64,000 nucleotides of DNA, from contig NC_079147.1 in the NCBI RefSeq assembly GCF_945859685.1, forward strand, positions 47,436,177-47,500,176. The letters are read 5' to 3'. Source of the DNA: Eupeodes corollae (lineage: Eukaryota; Arthropoda; Insecta; Diptera; Syrphidae). Below are positions 1 through 11,237 of this stretch, in pieces. Below the pieces are notes generated by a model that had not been told where the DNA came from, did not search any database, and saw only the letters and a list, made by a program, of their open reading frames with translations. The position numbers and the translations under genes were made by a program. Each line of letters opens with the position of its first letter. The first letter of the stretch is position 1.

Positions 1-764
1 TAATAAGTTCTTACACAACTTTTGTTGGATGATATAATATGCAATGTTGTGATGATTGATGTCTGATGATTGAAATGAAACGACAACGAGCACAAACTTT
101 GTCATCTTTGCCGTTGTTGTTGAGATATGATTCTTGATAGAAGTATATACCTATGGTTGTCTTAAACGTCTTATTGAAATGGCGACGAGGATTTGTATTA
201 AATGGTACACAAAGAAGACCAAACACAAGAAAAGATGACAGTTTAATGTTTTAATAGATAATAAAAGATAATAAAAAGCTGACAATGTTTATCGTATTGC
301 ACAAGGACGGATCTAGATTTCTAATCAATGGGGTGGGGGATCACACGGTTAACATGTAGACGAGATTTTACTCAACGCTTAAAATGTACTGTAAAAAGAC
401 TAAAAAATTTTAATAATATAATATGTATCTTAACTTTAAATGTACACAATTTAAAGTCTTAAGTGACAACATTAGCTTTTAAATTATTTTAGAACGCTGC
501 AAGCAAGGTACCTATAGCCTAAAAATATAATTTGGTCGACTTTCTACATTATGAAGAATTCCAAGATAAGAGCAAAAGAGGGTTCTTGTTGCTTTCACTC
601 CGAAATGTAAAAAATTGTTTTAAAACTTACATTTTTTAAAAAAAGAATATATTCTTTTTTGTTGCCATTTCCCTTAATGCTACAAAAATTTAAAAACCCA
701 AAAACTGAGAAAGAATCCGATATTAAGAATTTTTAGGCTTTTTTTGACTCAATTTTCGGGAGTC
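1..764. other. AT-rich spacer, no gene seen
   Basis: No reading frame here resembles a known protein or a transposon domain, and the short open frames are of the length expected by chance in AT-rich DNA. Long A and T runs are common (for example near 600-660). The R-A repeat begins at its right edge. Confidence 0.5.
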
Positions 765-2272
765 GAAGGAAGTTATTGTAATGGGCCCGATTTGCCAAAT
801 TGAAATTTTGTAATTTCTCGACGTTTCAAGGTCCCTAGAGTCGAAATAAAAGATATTTAGAAATATGTCTGTGCGAGCGTGTGTACGTACGTTCGTACGT
901 TCGTACGTTCGCAACGTTTTTTCGTCGTCCATAGCTCAAGAACCAGAAGAGATATCGATTTAAAATAAATTTTATCATACAGATAATAAGGCAGAAAGAT
1001 GCAGATAGGGCTCTCAAGAAAATTGCGTGGGTGCAGTTTGCAAAAAAAGGTAAACATTTTGGTTAACCCTAAATATGTAACGAACCATAAGCGCTTAAGA
1101 CTTGAATTAAATTTTTTATAATATATTATAACGTGATACCAAATAAGTATATTTTTCGGACAAATTCCATTTAACGGTTTTTTTTTTAAATCAAAAAAAC
1201 TGAACAAAAAATTGTCACCTCCAAAATTTTAAGACTTAAATATGATTTCATCTCCAAAACAATTTTGTGCAACGAAGAAAAATGTTTTTGACATCTGATA
1301 AAATTTTGAGAAAAATCTAATTGACAGTTTTTTTTATAAAAAATACAAATCTAAAAAAAAACATTACTCAAAATTGGTAAAAATTGAATATAGATTCAAA
1401 TATTTTTTCAAAAACTTAAAATTTGGACTTCAATCTTATTTTAGCTTATAAGAAATATTGTTTTTACCATTCTAAAAAATGTTGAAAAAAATCGATCTGA
1501 CAGTTTTTTTTACAAAAAATTAAAAACCAGAAAAAATTAACAAAAGTTGGTTAAAAATGATTTTCGACTTAAATATCTTTTCAAAAATTTTAGATGATAG
1601 CTTCTTACTACTTTTTACTTATAAGAAATATTGTTTTCAAAAATTGATACAATTTTGAGAAAAATTGAATTGACAGTTTTTTTTATAAAAAAATAATCTA
1701 GGAAGATGCAGAAAGGGCTCTCAAACAAATTGAGTTTTTGCTAACCCTAACTTGACCTAATTTTGTATTATGAATTGTAACGTGATACCAAAGCAGTATT
1801 TTTGGAAAAAAATCCAATTAACACTTTTTTTATAAATCAAAAATACTGAAAAAAAATATTTGTCACCTAGAATATTTTAGGAAAAAAAGAAGATTTTATC
1901 TTCAAAATAATTTGTGCAACAAAAAATAAAATTTTTGACATCTATTAAAATTTTGAGAAAAATCGAATTGATAGCCTTTTTACAAGAAATTTAAAAAAAA
2001 ATAATAAAACTTGGTAAAAATCTACTTTCGACTCAAATATCTTTTCAAAAACTAAAATATCGTCTTTAAACTAATTTCATCTAACAGAAAATATATTGTT
2101 TGCAACATTCAGTTATTTCTTGCAAAATATAGTTAATAATTTTTAAATTATTTAGAATAATTTAATTGACAATTTTTTTTAACAAAACACGAAATCCTAC
2201 AAACCTTTTAAGCGAGATAAATTGACAGACGGGATGGGAAGTTATCAGTGTGGGTTCCATCCCAGAATAAGA
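765..2272 (+). repeat. R-A repeat, copy 1 (nearly complete)
   Basis: This is one of the most complete copies of a noncoding family recurring across the window. It starts with the head block (GGAAGTTATTGTAATGGG, then a conserved stretch containing GTTTCAAGGTCCCTAGAGTCG), followed by an ACGT-type microsatellite at about 880-912. An AT-rich core of repeated units follows; each unit contains a CGACT(C/T)AAAT block, a GACAGTTTTTTTTA block and a TTGGTAAAAA block. The tail carries an inverted repeat, GGGATGG at 2231-2237 and CCATCCC at 2257-2263. No protein is encoded. Terminal structure plus a tandem core resembles DINE-1/Helentron-type nonautonomous elements; that classification is inference. Confidence 0.75.
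2231..2263 (+). other. stem-loop at the R-A tail
   Basis: A perfect 7-bp inverted repeat (GGGATGG / CCATCCC) encloses a 19-base loop and can be lengthened by two pairs with one bulged G. The same segment recurs at the tail of other R-A copies (about 7556 and 47885), where the second arm is partly eroded. Confidence 0.6.
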
Positions 2273-3124
2273 TGAAGTTTTTTCAGCTTCGCTAAATAGC
2301 TAAATATGGTCGACGGAAAAGTATATTACGAACTTACAGACCTATCGTACTTTGTTAAACTGAGCAAACGTACGTAGATACGCTGTAGGTAAAGTATATA
2401 ATAACGTAGGATGTTTGAAATTAAAAATAATAAATAAATAATATAAAATAATATCAACATTTTTTATTTTAATAAAAAAAAAAACATTTTTACTATTTTT
2501 ACGGTCATCCTGTCTTTTATTCTTTTTCTAAAAAACAAAACCAAAACAACCTTGCTTTGTTTAACTTTAAATCATTCAACATGAGTTGCATTTGCACATA
2601 TTTTGCAAGGTTCTATTCATTCCAATCATGATTCTTTCAATGGATGTCTATAAACATATGTGATGTTGTATATAAACATTGTATATGGCTATCATCATTC
2701 ATATGTTTTCATTGCGACAAAAACATTCGATTGCTTTGCTTTATCTGCCTTTGAGACAAAAACTAGAGCCCAGATCGTAATTACCGATAAGGCTTTTTGC
2801 ATGAGCAAAAGTCTCAGCATACAAACCGTACTTTCAGACTCAGTCTGATTATATCTCTGGCCAAAACCCCATTTCTATTTGCTTCTTTTTTAAATTGTTT
2901 TTATATTTTTCAAAGAGATTTGTATGTTTTATTTTTTTGAATGAATCTAACCGTGTATAAAATAGAAACAAGCTAGCCAGGATTTTCTTTTCTTTAAAAT
3001 TTTGTACCTCGTTTCGGGGAGGATGGAGAAAGTATTGGTCTCGGAAAAAAAATAACAAAATGTAAGACCGGGTATACAAAAATTATTTTTTACCCTATGA
3101 AAACTTAAATTTCTAAATCAACCG
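2273..3124. other. spacer, no gene seen
   Basis: AT-rich DNA between R-A copy 1 and RTE copy 1. A 62-codon open frame at 2660-2848 has no recognisable motif, starts in ordinary AT-rich sequence and is unlikely to be a gene. Confidence 0.45.
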
Positions 3125-5943
3125 AACAATTTTTCTCTCGAAGCATCCTAAGACGCTCTCATCTTTCTTTAACAGGGTCTAGGCCTCAGCGCCATAAATT
3201 AGAACCGGGATGATGAGTTTATTATAGATGGTGCTTTTAGATGCTCGAGAGCTGCGATTTGCAAGAGTTATTCTTCGTTTGATTTCAACGCTGGTGTCGT
3301 TGTCTGTGTTAATAGCGGTGCCTAGGTAGACAAAGTCCTTATCTACCTCAAAGTTATAGCTGTCCATGATGACGTTGTTCAATGTCTTTTTTTGATGACA
3401 GCATATACTTGGTCTGGCCTCGTTGACCACTAAACCCATCTTCTTCGCTTCCGTCGCAATGCTCAAAAACGCTCCACTGACATCACGCTTTGATCTTCCA
3501 ATTATGCGTATCCGTGTAATTGGATGGACCTTTGAAAGATTGTGCCTCTAGTGTTGACGGTTCAGTTTTGCACTATTCTTTCCAGAACGATGTTGAAGAA
3601 GTCGAATGACAGTGCAACGCCTTGTTTAAAACCTTTTTTGACATCAAATGCATTGGTAAGATCTTTTCCGACCTTGATAGAGCAGCGAGCATTCTCCATC
3701 GTCATTCTGCACAAACGGATAAGTTTGACAGGGATGCCAAAAATAGACATTACTCGGTAGAGCTCTTCCCTATAGATGCTGTCATACGCGGCGTTAAAAT
3801 TGTTAAAGAGATTGTGGGTATCGATTTGAACCTCCTGGGTTTTTTCCAAGATCTGCCGTAGTGTGAAGCCACACTGATAAGGACCAATGGTCTGAAGCCA
3901 CACTGATAAGGACCCATCAGGTTGTTGACGAACGGCTTCAGACGTTCACATAATACGGCAGAGAGGATCTTTTACGCAATGTTATGTATCGGGCAAACTA
4001 TGCTGAGATTCCACTCATCGGTCATGCTTTCTTCCGACCATATTTTGCAGATGAGTTGGTGCATGCTCCCTACCAAGTCATCGTCTGCTGCTTTGAATAG
4101 TTTGGCAGCGATGCCGTCAGCTCCATCAGCTTTGTATGACTTAAGTTTGGGTATAGCTATCTTCACTTCGTCGAGGTCGGGTAGGCGGAATTGTTGATCT
4201 GCGTCGCCGAGGTTGAGTGGTTCTATTTCCCTTACAGCGGAATTCGGTTCGTCATCGCCGTTATATATTTTGGAGAAGTGGTTTTTCCATATTCTCAACA
4301 TCGACTGCGGTTCTACTACGATGTGCCCCTGATCGTCTTTACAGGCTTTGGTTTGTGGCTGGTACCCTTGGGAGGTTTTTTTTTACCATTTGGTAAAATT
4401 TACGAAACTAATTCCTGTTGTGACATCCCTCTATCTCCTCGTTCGCGCGTTGTAGAGCTCGCGAGCAGCTTTAGTTTTGTGCAGCGCCGTTTTGTATGCC
4501 TGCGCTTGCCGGCATTCGTCGTCAAACCAGGGGTTTCGCTGTGGTGGCCATGTGAAACTAAGCACTTCAGAGGCGGCATCTCTGATGGTTGCAAGGCAAT
4601 GTTGCCACTGGTTTTCAATGCTTAATGCAGGCAGCATAGGACTTCTTAAGAGGTTATTAGAAGCTCGATCGGAAAAGGACATAGCAGTCTCTAGCGATTG
4701 TAGCCGTCTAACGTCGAATCTTCTCACAGTACTTCCTTGTTTTGGCTTGGATCGGGATATCCGTAGCCGTACTTTGGCTACAACGAGTTAGTGGTCCGAG
4801 TCAATGTTGGCCTCTGGGAATTTTCGGATATCCTGTATAGTGGAGAAGTGTCGTGCCTCGATGTGGTCAATATGGTTGACGATTGATTGATCAGGAGATT
4901 TCCATGTCCCCTTGTGGATATTAAGATGCGTGAACTGCGTACTAGCTACCAGAACGTCTCGCCCTGCAGCGTAATCGACCAGCCTGAATCCGTTGTCGGA
5001 GGTGGTGTAGTGCAGGCCGCATCTCCCGATTATGCCACCAAAGATGTCTTCTCTTCCTAGCTTTGCATTAAAATCTCCTAAGACAATTTTAATGTCATAG
5101 CCGGGGCACTGCTCATATGGGGTGTTCAAGAGCTCGAAGAATATGTCTTTGGTGTCTTCATTATCATCATCATGTTGGCAAATTTAGCCTTGTCGTGATG
5201 CGCTCGCTCACACTGTTGAAACTCAAGACTTGCTTGAGTCTAGTTCCAACAACAAATCCACACCCAAATAGACGCTGTCTTTGTTCTTGGTAGTAGTCGC
5301 CGTAGTAGTTATCGAAGTCTTTTAGTTTGCGTTTGCCCGGTCCATCCCATCGCTCTTCTTGGATGGCGGTAATATGTGCCTTGCAGCAGTTTAGGGCTTC
5401 CGCTAATTGTTCGGCTGCACTTGGTCTGTTAAGGGACCTAACATTCCACGTACATATCCGAAGTTCGTTGTCCTTATTTCGTTTGCGTGGGTTGTCTACA
5501 TTGAATCCGTCCGTATCCGAGGCTTGTTGTTGCTTCGAAACTATGATGTTTTTACGTGGCCAGAAAGTTACCCCGACGGCACAACCCCCAACCTGGAGGG
5601 CCAGATCCTTAGTATAACTCCAAGGAAGAGGAGCCAGATGAACCGCTCCTTATAGGCCTGGGCTCCGAATATGTCGAAGAAGCCCTATAAGGTGTTCACT
5701 AAGTAGTTCAACCTTACTGGAACTGTAGACGCCACCGTTGATTCTATCTCGAGAATTCGTCCCTGCCCCCAACAACTTTCCACTGGGGTTGGAACCCAAT
5801 CTCCAGTTGAGGTACTAGGCACCCGATTTTCACCGTGGGTAGGTGAGAGTAGGAGTTGATAGACAGAGGTGGGTTTTGAGAAAAACCTGTGGACGCTTGT
5901 GTCCTCTTGAATGGACATGTCTACCATTTGAACATCAAACATT
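3125..5943 (-). mobile_element. RTE-type LINE, copy 1 (degenerate)
   Basis: Relic of a non-LTR retrotransposon encoding an apurinic-like endonuclease (EN) and a reverse transcriptase (RT). On the minus strand, in order: a 5' leader frame (5942-5685); EN segments with VLGDFNAKLGRED, HIDHIEARH and SDH-type motifs (5129-4788); a linker (4727-4431); and RT blocks with GPYQCGF, YDSIYREELYR and FDVKKGFKQG (4301-3562). The C-terminal part with FVYLGTAIN and LIYGAEA follows (3466-3179). The catalytic YADD block that other copies carry is missing between 3560 and 3470. The 3' end stops within the FERK block and has no tail. Frame changes and stops make it inactive. The head reaches the same start as copy 2 (GATGTTCAAAT), so the 5' end is probably full length. 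Confidence 0.8.
3862..3914. repeat. local direct duplication inside RTE copy 1
   Basis: The block GAAGCCACACTGATAAGGAC occurs twice, about 32 bases apart, inside the RT region. Other RTE copies have the block once. This is a small tandem duplication after insertion and adds to the frame damage. Confidence 0.7.
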
Positions 5944-6582
5944 TAAATATTATGGTTATTTTGGTCACTCAGTAATATTTTGTATTTAAAACACCGCTTG
6001 GAAGATCTCGAAAATAGCTTCGTCATCACAATTCCACTAAATTAGTTTATTTAGGCAAGTTACAAAAAGCAATCATATAAAAGTCTTAGGTGTCATTTTT
6101 GTGGATTTTACTGCACTAATTTGGTGTTACGATAAACACAGTGCGTTTCAACAAATGTATCTTTGATAAATTGAACTAAGATAATAGTTTTTAAAACTTG
6201 TAACTCTTTTCAACTAATTGCTTAATTACAGTAAGAAATTGTCTTTTTTATAAACTGGTTTTTACAATGAAAAGTTTCGTTTTGAAAAGTTCCTCATATT
6301 TGGAGCAAAGTGAAATATAAGGTCTATTTATTTCCCTAAATCAGCTAATTAATAAATTTGGAGAATTCGTTTACATTTTTAATTTAATTGAAAAACAAAT
6401 TGATTTGAATTTACTTGCTATTATTTCTCTACGGTAAAACGAGTGGATATATTTAACATTAAAATAATTGAATAATTTAAAAAATATTATTCAAAGGAGT
6501 ACATTGTTTCCTCTAGCTTCTTTAAAGAATATTAAAATTGACACGAAACAGAAGCTGAAAAAGTCAATATTTCAATTATTAA
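5944..6582. other. spacer, no gene seen
   Basis: AT-rich sequence between RTE copy 1 and R-A copy 2. No open frame, repeat end or RNA-like structure stands out. Confidence 0.45.
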
Positions 6583-7600
6583 CTTCCCATAGGAAGTAAT
6601 TGTAATGTGTCCGATTTGTCGAATTCAAAATTTTGACATTTCTCGACGTTTCAAGGTCCCTAGAGTCGAAATAAAAGATTTTTAGAGAGATGTCTGTACG
6701 TGCGTGTGTACGTAAGTTCGTATGTCCGTACGTTCGCTACGTTTGTTATACCCATAATAATTCAAAGAGATGCAGAAACGGCTCTCAAGAAAATTGCATT
6801 GGTAGTTTTTTTACCATACAGTTTAAAACAAAAGGTGAAAATTTTGGTTAACCCTAAATATCTCAAGAACTAATAACGCTAAAAACTTGAATTATATTTT
6901 ATATTATAAACTGTCACGTTATACCAAACGAACATATTTTTGGAAAAAATTCCAATTAACGGTTGTTTTTATAAAAAAAAACCTAAAAAAAACATAACTC
7001 AAAGTTGGTAAAAATTGATTTTCGACTCAAATTTCTTTTCAAAAATCTAAGATTATGGCTTCTAACTAATTTTCACTTTTAAGGAATATTGTTTTCAACA
7101 TTCGGTAAAATTTGGAGAAAAATCGAAGCGATAGTTTTTTTTACAAAAAATAAAAACCTAAAAATAAACAATACTAAAACTTGGTACCAATTTACTTTCG
7201 ACTTAAAGATATTGTTTTCGATATTCAGTAGTTTTTTTTTAGAAATCCAGCAATCCGTTTTTTCATAAAAAAATAAAATCTACAAAAAATAGTACGCAAA
7301 TTCGGTAAAAATTGATGTTTGGTTCTTGATATCTCTCAAATTAATTTTATTCATAAATTTTTAAGAATTCAAGAAATGCTACTAAAATTGGTAAAAATTT
7401 GTTTGCGACTAAAAATCTATTTAACAAAACTAGATTTTCAAAACTAAACTATTTCTTAATACGAAAAATTTTTTTGGTAATTTAAAATTTTTAAGAATAA
7501 TTTAATTGACAACTTTCTGAACAAAACACGAAAACCCACAAACTTTTAACAGACGGGATGGGAAGGTATCAGTGTGGGTCGCATTCCAGCCTTTTCTTCA
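6583..7600 (+). repeat. R-A repeat, copy 2
   Basis: The head begins with the palindrome-like AACTTCCCATAGGAAGT and the conserved GTTTCAAGGTCCCTAGAGTCG block, followed by an ACGT-rich microsatellite near 6700-6735. The core repeats the units seen in copy 1, and the tail ends with ACGGGATGGGAAGGTATCAG near 7553. The copy is about 1.0 kb, with fewer core units than copy 1. Confidence 0.75.
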
Positions 7601-7714
7601 ATTTAACAATAGACACAAAATATAAATTAGAACGTCTTTTCTCAAGACTCAATGTATCAAAAGTTTAAGTCAACATTGTTTAAGCGGATGATGCATAGGG
7701 ATAAATCATCCTAA

Positions 7715-8860
7715 TCCCCTCAGTGTATTTGACAGTACGGCCGAAATTGGGCTCGAGGGTATACTGATGAGCATTCCTAGAAACGCGAGTATTAAGGTTG
7801 AACTCTTTAAGAGGAGGAATGCAACTGGCTATTTCACTAGAGCATAAGCCGTTAAAATAACGGTAAAAAAGGGTCAGACAAGAGACCTTACGGCGATGTT
7901 CACGTTAAGTAAATGAACTTATGATGATATTATCATCTATCAATTTTAATGCTCTCCGTTCAATACTATCCAGGAGGCTTAAGTAGGTTGCAGGACCACC
8001 AGCCCAGAAATGGCAGTTGTACTCAAGCTTTGGACGTATGTAAGTCTTGTAGATAACAGCCAAATCAGAAGGGGTGAAATATTTCTTGTATAGCCTAAGG
8101 AAACCCAAACACCTTGCCGCATTTTTGGCGACATCACGTATGTGATCGTTCCACAAAAGGTAGTAGGTGATACACATACCAAGAATATCGAGATGTTCAG
8201 TTTCCTCGATGCAAGTGCCCTTTATGGATAATGGCAGGGGGGGTACACTTCGCTTTAACGATACAAGACAGCATTACGTTTTCGAAGCATTAGGTCGGAA
8301 TTTAATGAGCTTATCATATTTTGTCGTTGCAGTTCCACATCCGAAGAAGAGGGGTGTGAATCTGAAAACGAATATGAAAAGCTGAGAGTACTATCGTCAG
8401 CGAAACAATGTATTGGATTAGTTGCTGCAGACAGGAGATCATTAATAAAAATTAAAAAGAGTGTTGGAGATAAAACAGAGCCCTGGGGCACACCAGCATT
8501 TATTTTATGGTTTTCAGACTTAAATCCATCCAATACTACTTGTATTGAACGATGCGAGGGTAATTACTAATCCAATGAAGGAGGGATTCATGAAAACCAA
8601 AAGCACGCATTTTCGATAAGCGAGCCTGATGCCAAACCCTATCAAATGCTTTTAAAATATCAAGTGCAATAATCTTACTTTCTCCAAAGCGATGTACAGA
8701 TTTGCTCCACTGCTCAGTGAGATGAACCATGAGATCACCAGTGGACCTATTGCTTCGAAAGCCGTACTGCCGGTCATTGAGAAGCTTTCAATCTTCAAGA
8801 TATTTCTTCAGCTGATAATTAATCAGCGTTGGGAATCAGACTTATCAATTTTATTTTAAT
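7715..8860 (-). mobile_element. jockey-superfamily LINE, copy J1
   Basis: 5'-truncated non-LTR element. Reading the minus strand: RT blocks with ALDILKAFDRVWHQARLSK (8730-8536), then AGVPQGSVLSPTLF and the catalytic block CFADDSTLSF (8533-8255). A thumb/C-terminal region with NAARCLGFLRLYKKYFTPSD and IRPKLEYN follows (8177-7905), and then remnants of the last segment (EPNFGRTVKY) down to about 7720. Frameshifts separate the blocks. The FADD motif is intact, but no full frame survives. The four J copies share an unusually constant C-terminal segment (TPSDLA.IYKTYIRPKLEYN). Confidence 0.8.
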
Positions 8861-9454
8861 AACTTCCAACAGTAAGTTAATGTAATCAGTCCAATTGAAC
8901 ATTTTTTTTAGAGAGATGTCCGTACTTTTGAAAAGCTTTTGTTTCGTCGTCCATATCTCGAGATATTGACTTCAAGTAAATTTGGTTACACAGGTAATAA
9001 TCCAGAACGATGCAGAAAGGACTCTGAAGAAAATTGAATTTGTATTTTTCTTACAATAACAATTTAATAAAATAAATACAATTTTGGAAAAAATTAAATG
9101 ATTTTTTTTTATAAATCAAGAAAACTGAACAACAATAATGATTACATCCAATATTTAACGAAAAACAACTATTTTATCTCCAAAACAATTTTATTTAACG
9201 AAGAATAAATTTTTGACATCTGATAAAATTTTAAGAAAAACGTATTGACAGTTTTTTAACAAAAAATAAAAACCTAAAAAAACATTACTTAGAGTTGGTA
9301 AACATGATTTTCGATTCAAATACCTTTTTAGAAATCTAAGATATTGACTTCAAACGCAAAATTGGTAATATTTGTTTACGATTCTCGATATCTCGTGAAT
9401 AAATAAAGGTATTTTCTTGAAAATAATTTCATTCTGTGTAATTTTTTTTTAAGA
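8861..9454 (+). repeat. R-A repeat, copy 3 (cut by gap)
   Basis: A diverged head (AACTTCCAACAGTAAGTT) is followed by the TTTCGTCGTCCATATCTCGAG block and core units. The copy runs into the N gap, so its tail cannot be seen. Confidence 0.6.
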
Positions 9455-9654
9455 NNNNNNNNNNNNNNNNNNNNNNNNNNNNNNNNNNNNNNNNNNNNNN
9501 NNNNNNNNNNNNNNNNNNNNNNNNNNNNNNNNNNNNNNNNNNNNNNNNNNNNNNNNNNNNNNNNNNNNNNNNNNNNNNNNNNNNNNNNNNNNNNNNNNNN
9601 NNNNNNNNNNNNNNNNNNNNNNNNNNNNNNNNNNNNNNNNNNNNNNNNNNNNNN
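9455..9654. other. assembly gap (200 N)
   Basis: Exactly 200 unknown bases. The round number suggests a placeholder rather than a measured length. It interrupts R-A copy 3, a repeat likely to defeat short-read assembly. Confidence 0.98.
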
Positions 9655-10616
9655 ATAGAATAGTTGTACTCTTAAAGTTCGCATTTAAAGCAATTTTAAA
9701 GTAAAGCTCTATAATATTTTTAAAAAAATGTCTTGTTTATAAAGAGGAACCCTTTTAATTATGATTTCAATGAATTTAATTTTTCTAAAAAAATATCAGA
9801 TGTAAAAAGTGCTCACAAAAATAATTTGTTTACGTAGAAGAACTCCATATGTACGATAAAGTCCTTTAATGACACTGGTCGCAGAAAGGACTTTATTAAA
9901 AAGATTAGTTATGTTCTGACTTTTTATCTTGCCTTATAAAATCTCGACTAGATTAGGATTTCGAATAAGATAGCTTTAAGGACCTAAGAGGAACCAAATA
10001 CGAAATTTGTATGGCTAATGTTACAATAAATTATACAATGATTCTGCATATTTAAAACCTTATCTTCCAGATGCAGATTAAATCTTTTTGGTATCCCACA
10101 TAGTTTGTGCATTTTCTCATTAATTATAGGATGACTTCATAAATAAGGTTCTTCCATTTCCTTTTCTTAAAAAGATGAGTTCGACTAACAACACCTTTTG
10201 ATAAAGTTAAATTCTATTTCCAGTTACAAAATATTGTTGAATGAAGGATTTTGAATTTTTCGAGCATCGACTCTAACCACCTTACAAGTTGAATACTGGT
10301 GCTTAAGGGAAAAGGTCTCAAATGGGAACCCCTTATCTCAAATGTTAAGTCGTCATTTCAAATTATTATGAACTTTTTTTAACAAAATCTTTTTTTCAAC
10401 AATCATAATCATATGTTCCAGCCATGTCGTGGCACAACCAATCAATCGCAATATTTCAGATTTCAAATTAATTTATCACACATTAGAGTGAAGTTGAATT
10501 TAAAGCCTTAGCTAAACGCTTCAATGAGTCGTTTCAGACGGAAAACGTGTCGTAATAGTCGCACCACGTAATGTCTGTAGAGTTTTTTGACTGTATTGGT
10601 TTATTCCTAACAATTT
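9655..10616. other. spacer, no gene seen
   Basis: AT-rich DNA after the gap. There is no convincing open frame and no recognised repeat. Confidence 0.45.
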
Positions 10617-10649
10617 CCAGGGGGTAACAGGGGTCATGATCCCCCCTGG
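10617..10649. other. G/C-rich inverted repeat
   Basis: CCAGGGGG at 10617-10624 pairs with CCCCCTGG at 10642-10649. Inside it, GGGG-TCATGA-T-CCCC forms a near-palindrome. It stands out in AT-rich DNA and lies just upstream of R-A copy 4. It could be a transposon end or simple foldback; its function is unknown. Confidence 0.5.
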
Positions 10650-10660
10650 GAGATCATTTA

Positions 10661-11237
10661 CTTGCCATAGGAAGTTATTGTAATCGGTCTAATTTCTCGA
10701 ATTGAAAATGTTGACATTCTTCTACGTTTCAAGGTCCTTAGAGTCGAAATAAAAGATTCTTAGAGAGATGGCTGTGCGTGCGTGTATTCGTACGTCCGTA
10801 AGCCCGTACGTTCGCGAAGCTTTTTTCGTCTTCCATACCACAAGAACCAATAAATTTACAGATAATAATATAGAAATATAATAAGACAGATTTTTACTTA
10901 AGCAATTCGGCTTCGTCATTAAACAAAAAGGTGAACATTTTGGTTAACCCAAAATATCTCACATACCAATAACTCTAAAGACTTAAATTAAATGGTATAT
11001 TATAAATTATAACGTGATACCAAACATACATATTTTTGCGAAAATATCCAATTAAAAATTTATTTTGTAAATCAAACAAATTGAAAAAAATATTTGGCAC
11101 CTCGAATATTTTACGAACAAGTGAATCTCCAAAATAATTGTATGCAACGAGAAATAACGTTTTTAATTTCAGGTACAAGATTAAGAAAAATCGAATGGAC
11201 AGTTTCTTTTACAAAAAAAAAAAACCAAAACTAAAAA
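10661..11237 (+). repeat. R-A repeat, copy 4 (interrupted by RTE copy 2)
   Basis: Head CCATAGGAAGTTATTGTAAT, the AGGTCCTTAGAGTCGAAATA block, an ACGT-rich segment near 10770-10815, then core units until the RTE leader starts at about 11238. No continuation of R-A is seen after the RTE copy, so the tail side is lost or deleted. Confidence 0.7.

Noticed and set aside
4191..4625. Plus-strand 144-codon frame as a gene
   Set aside because: It is the antisense of the RTE endonuclease/RT linker of copy 1.
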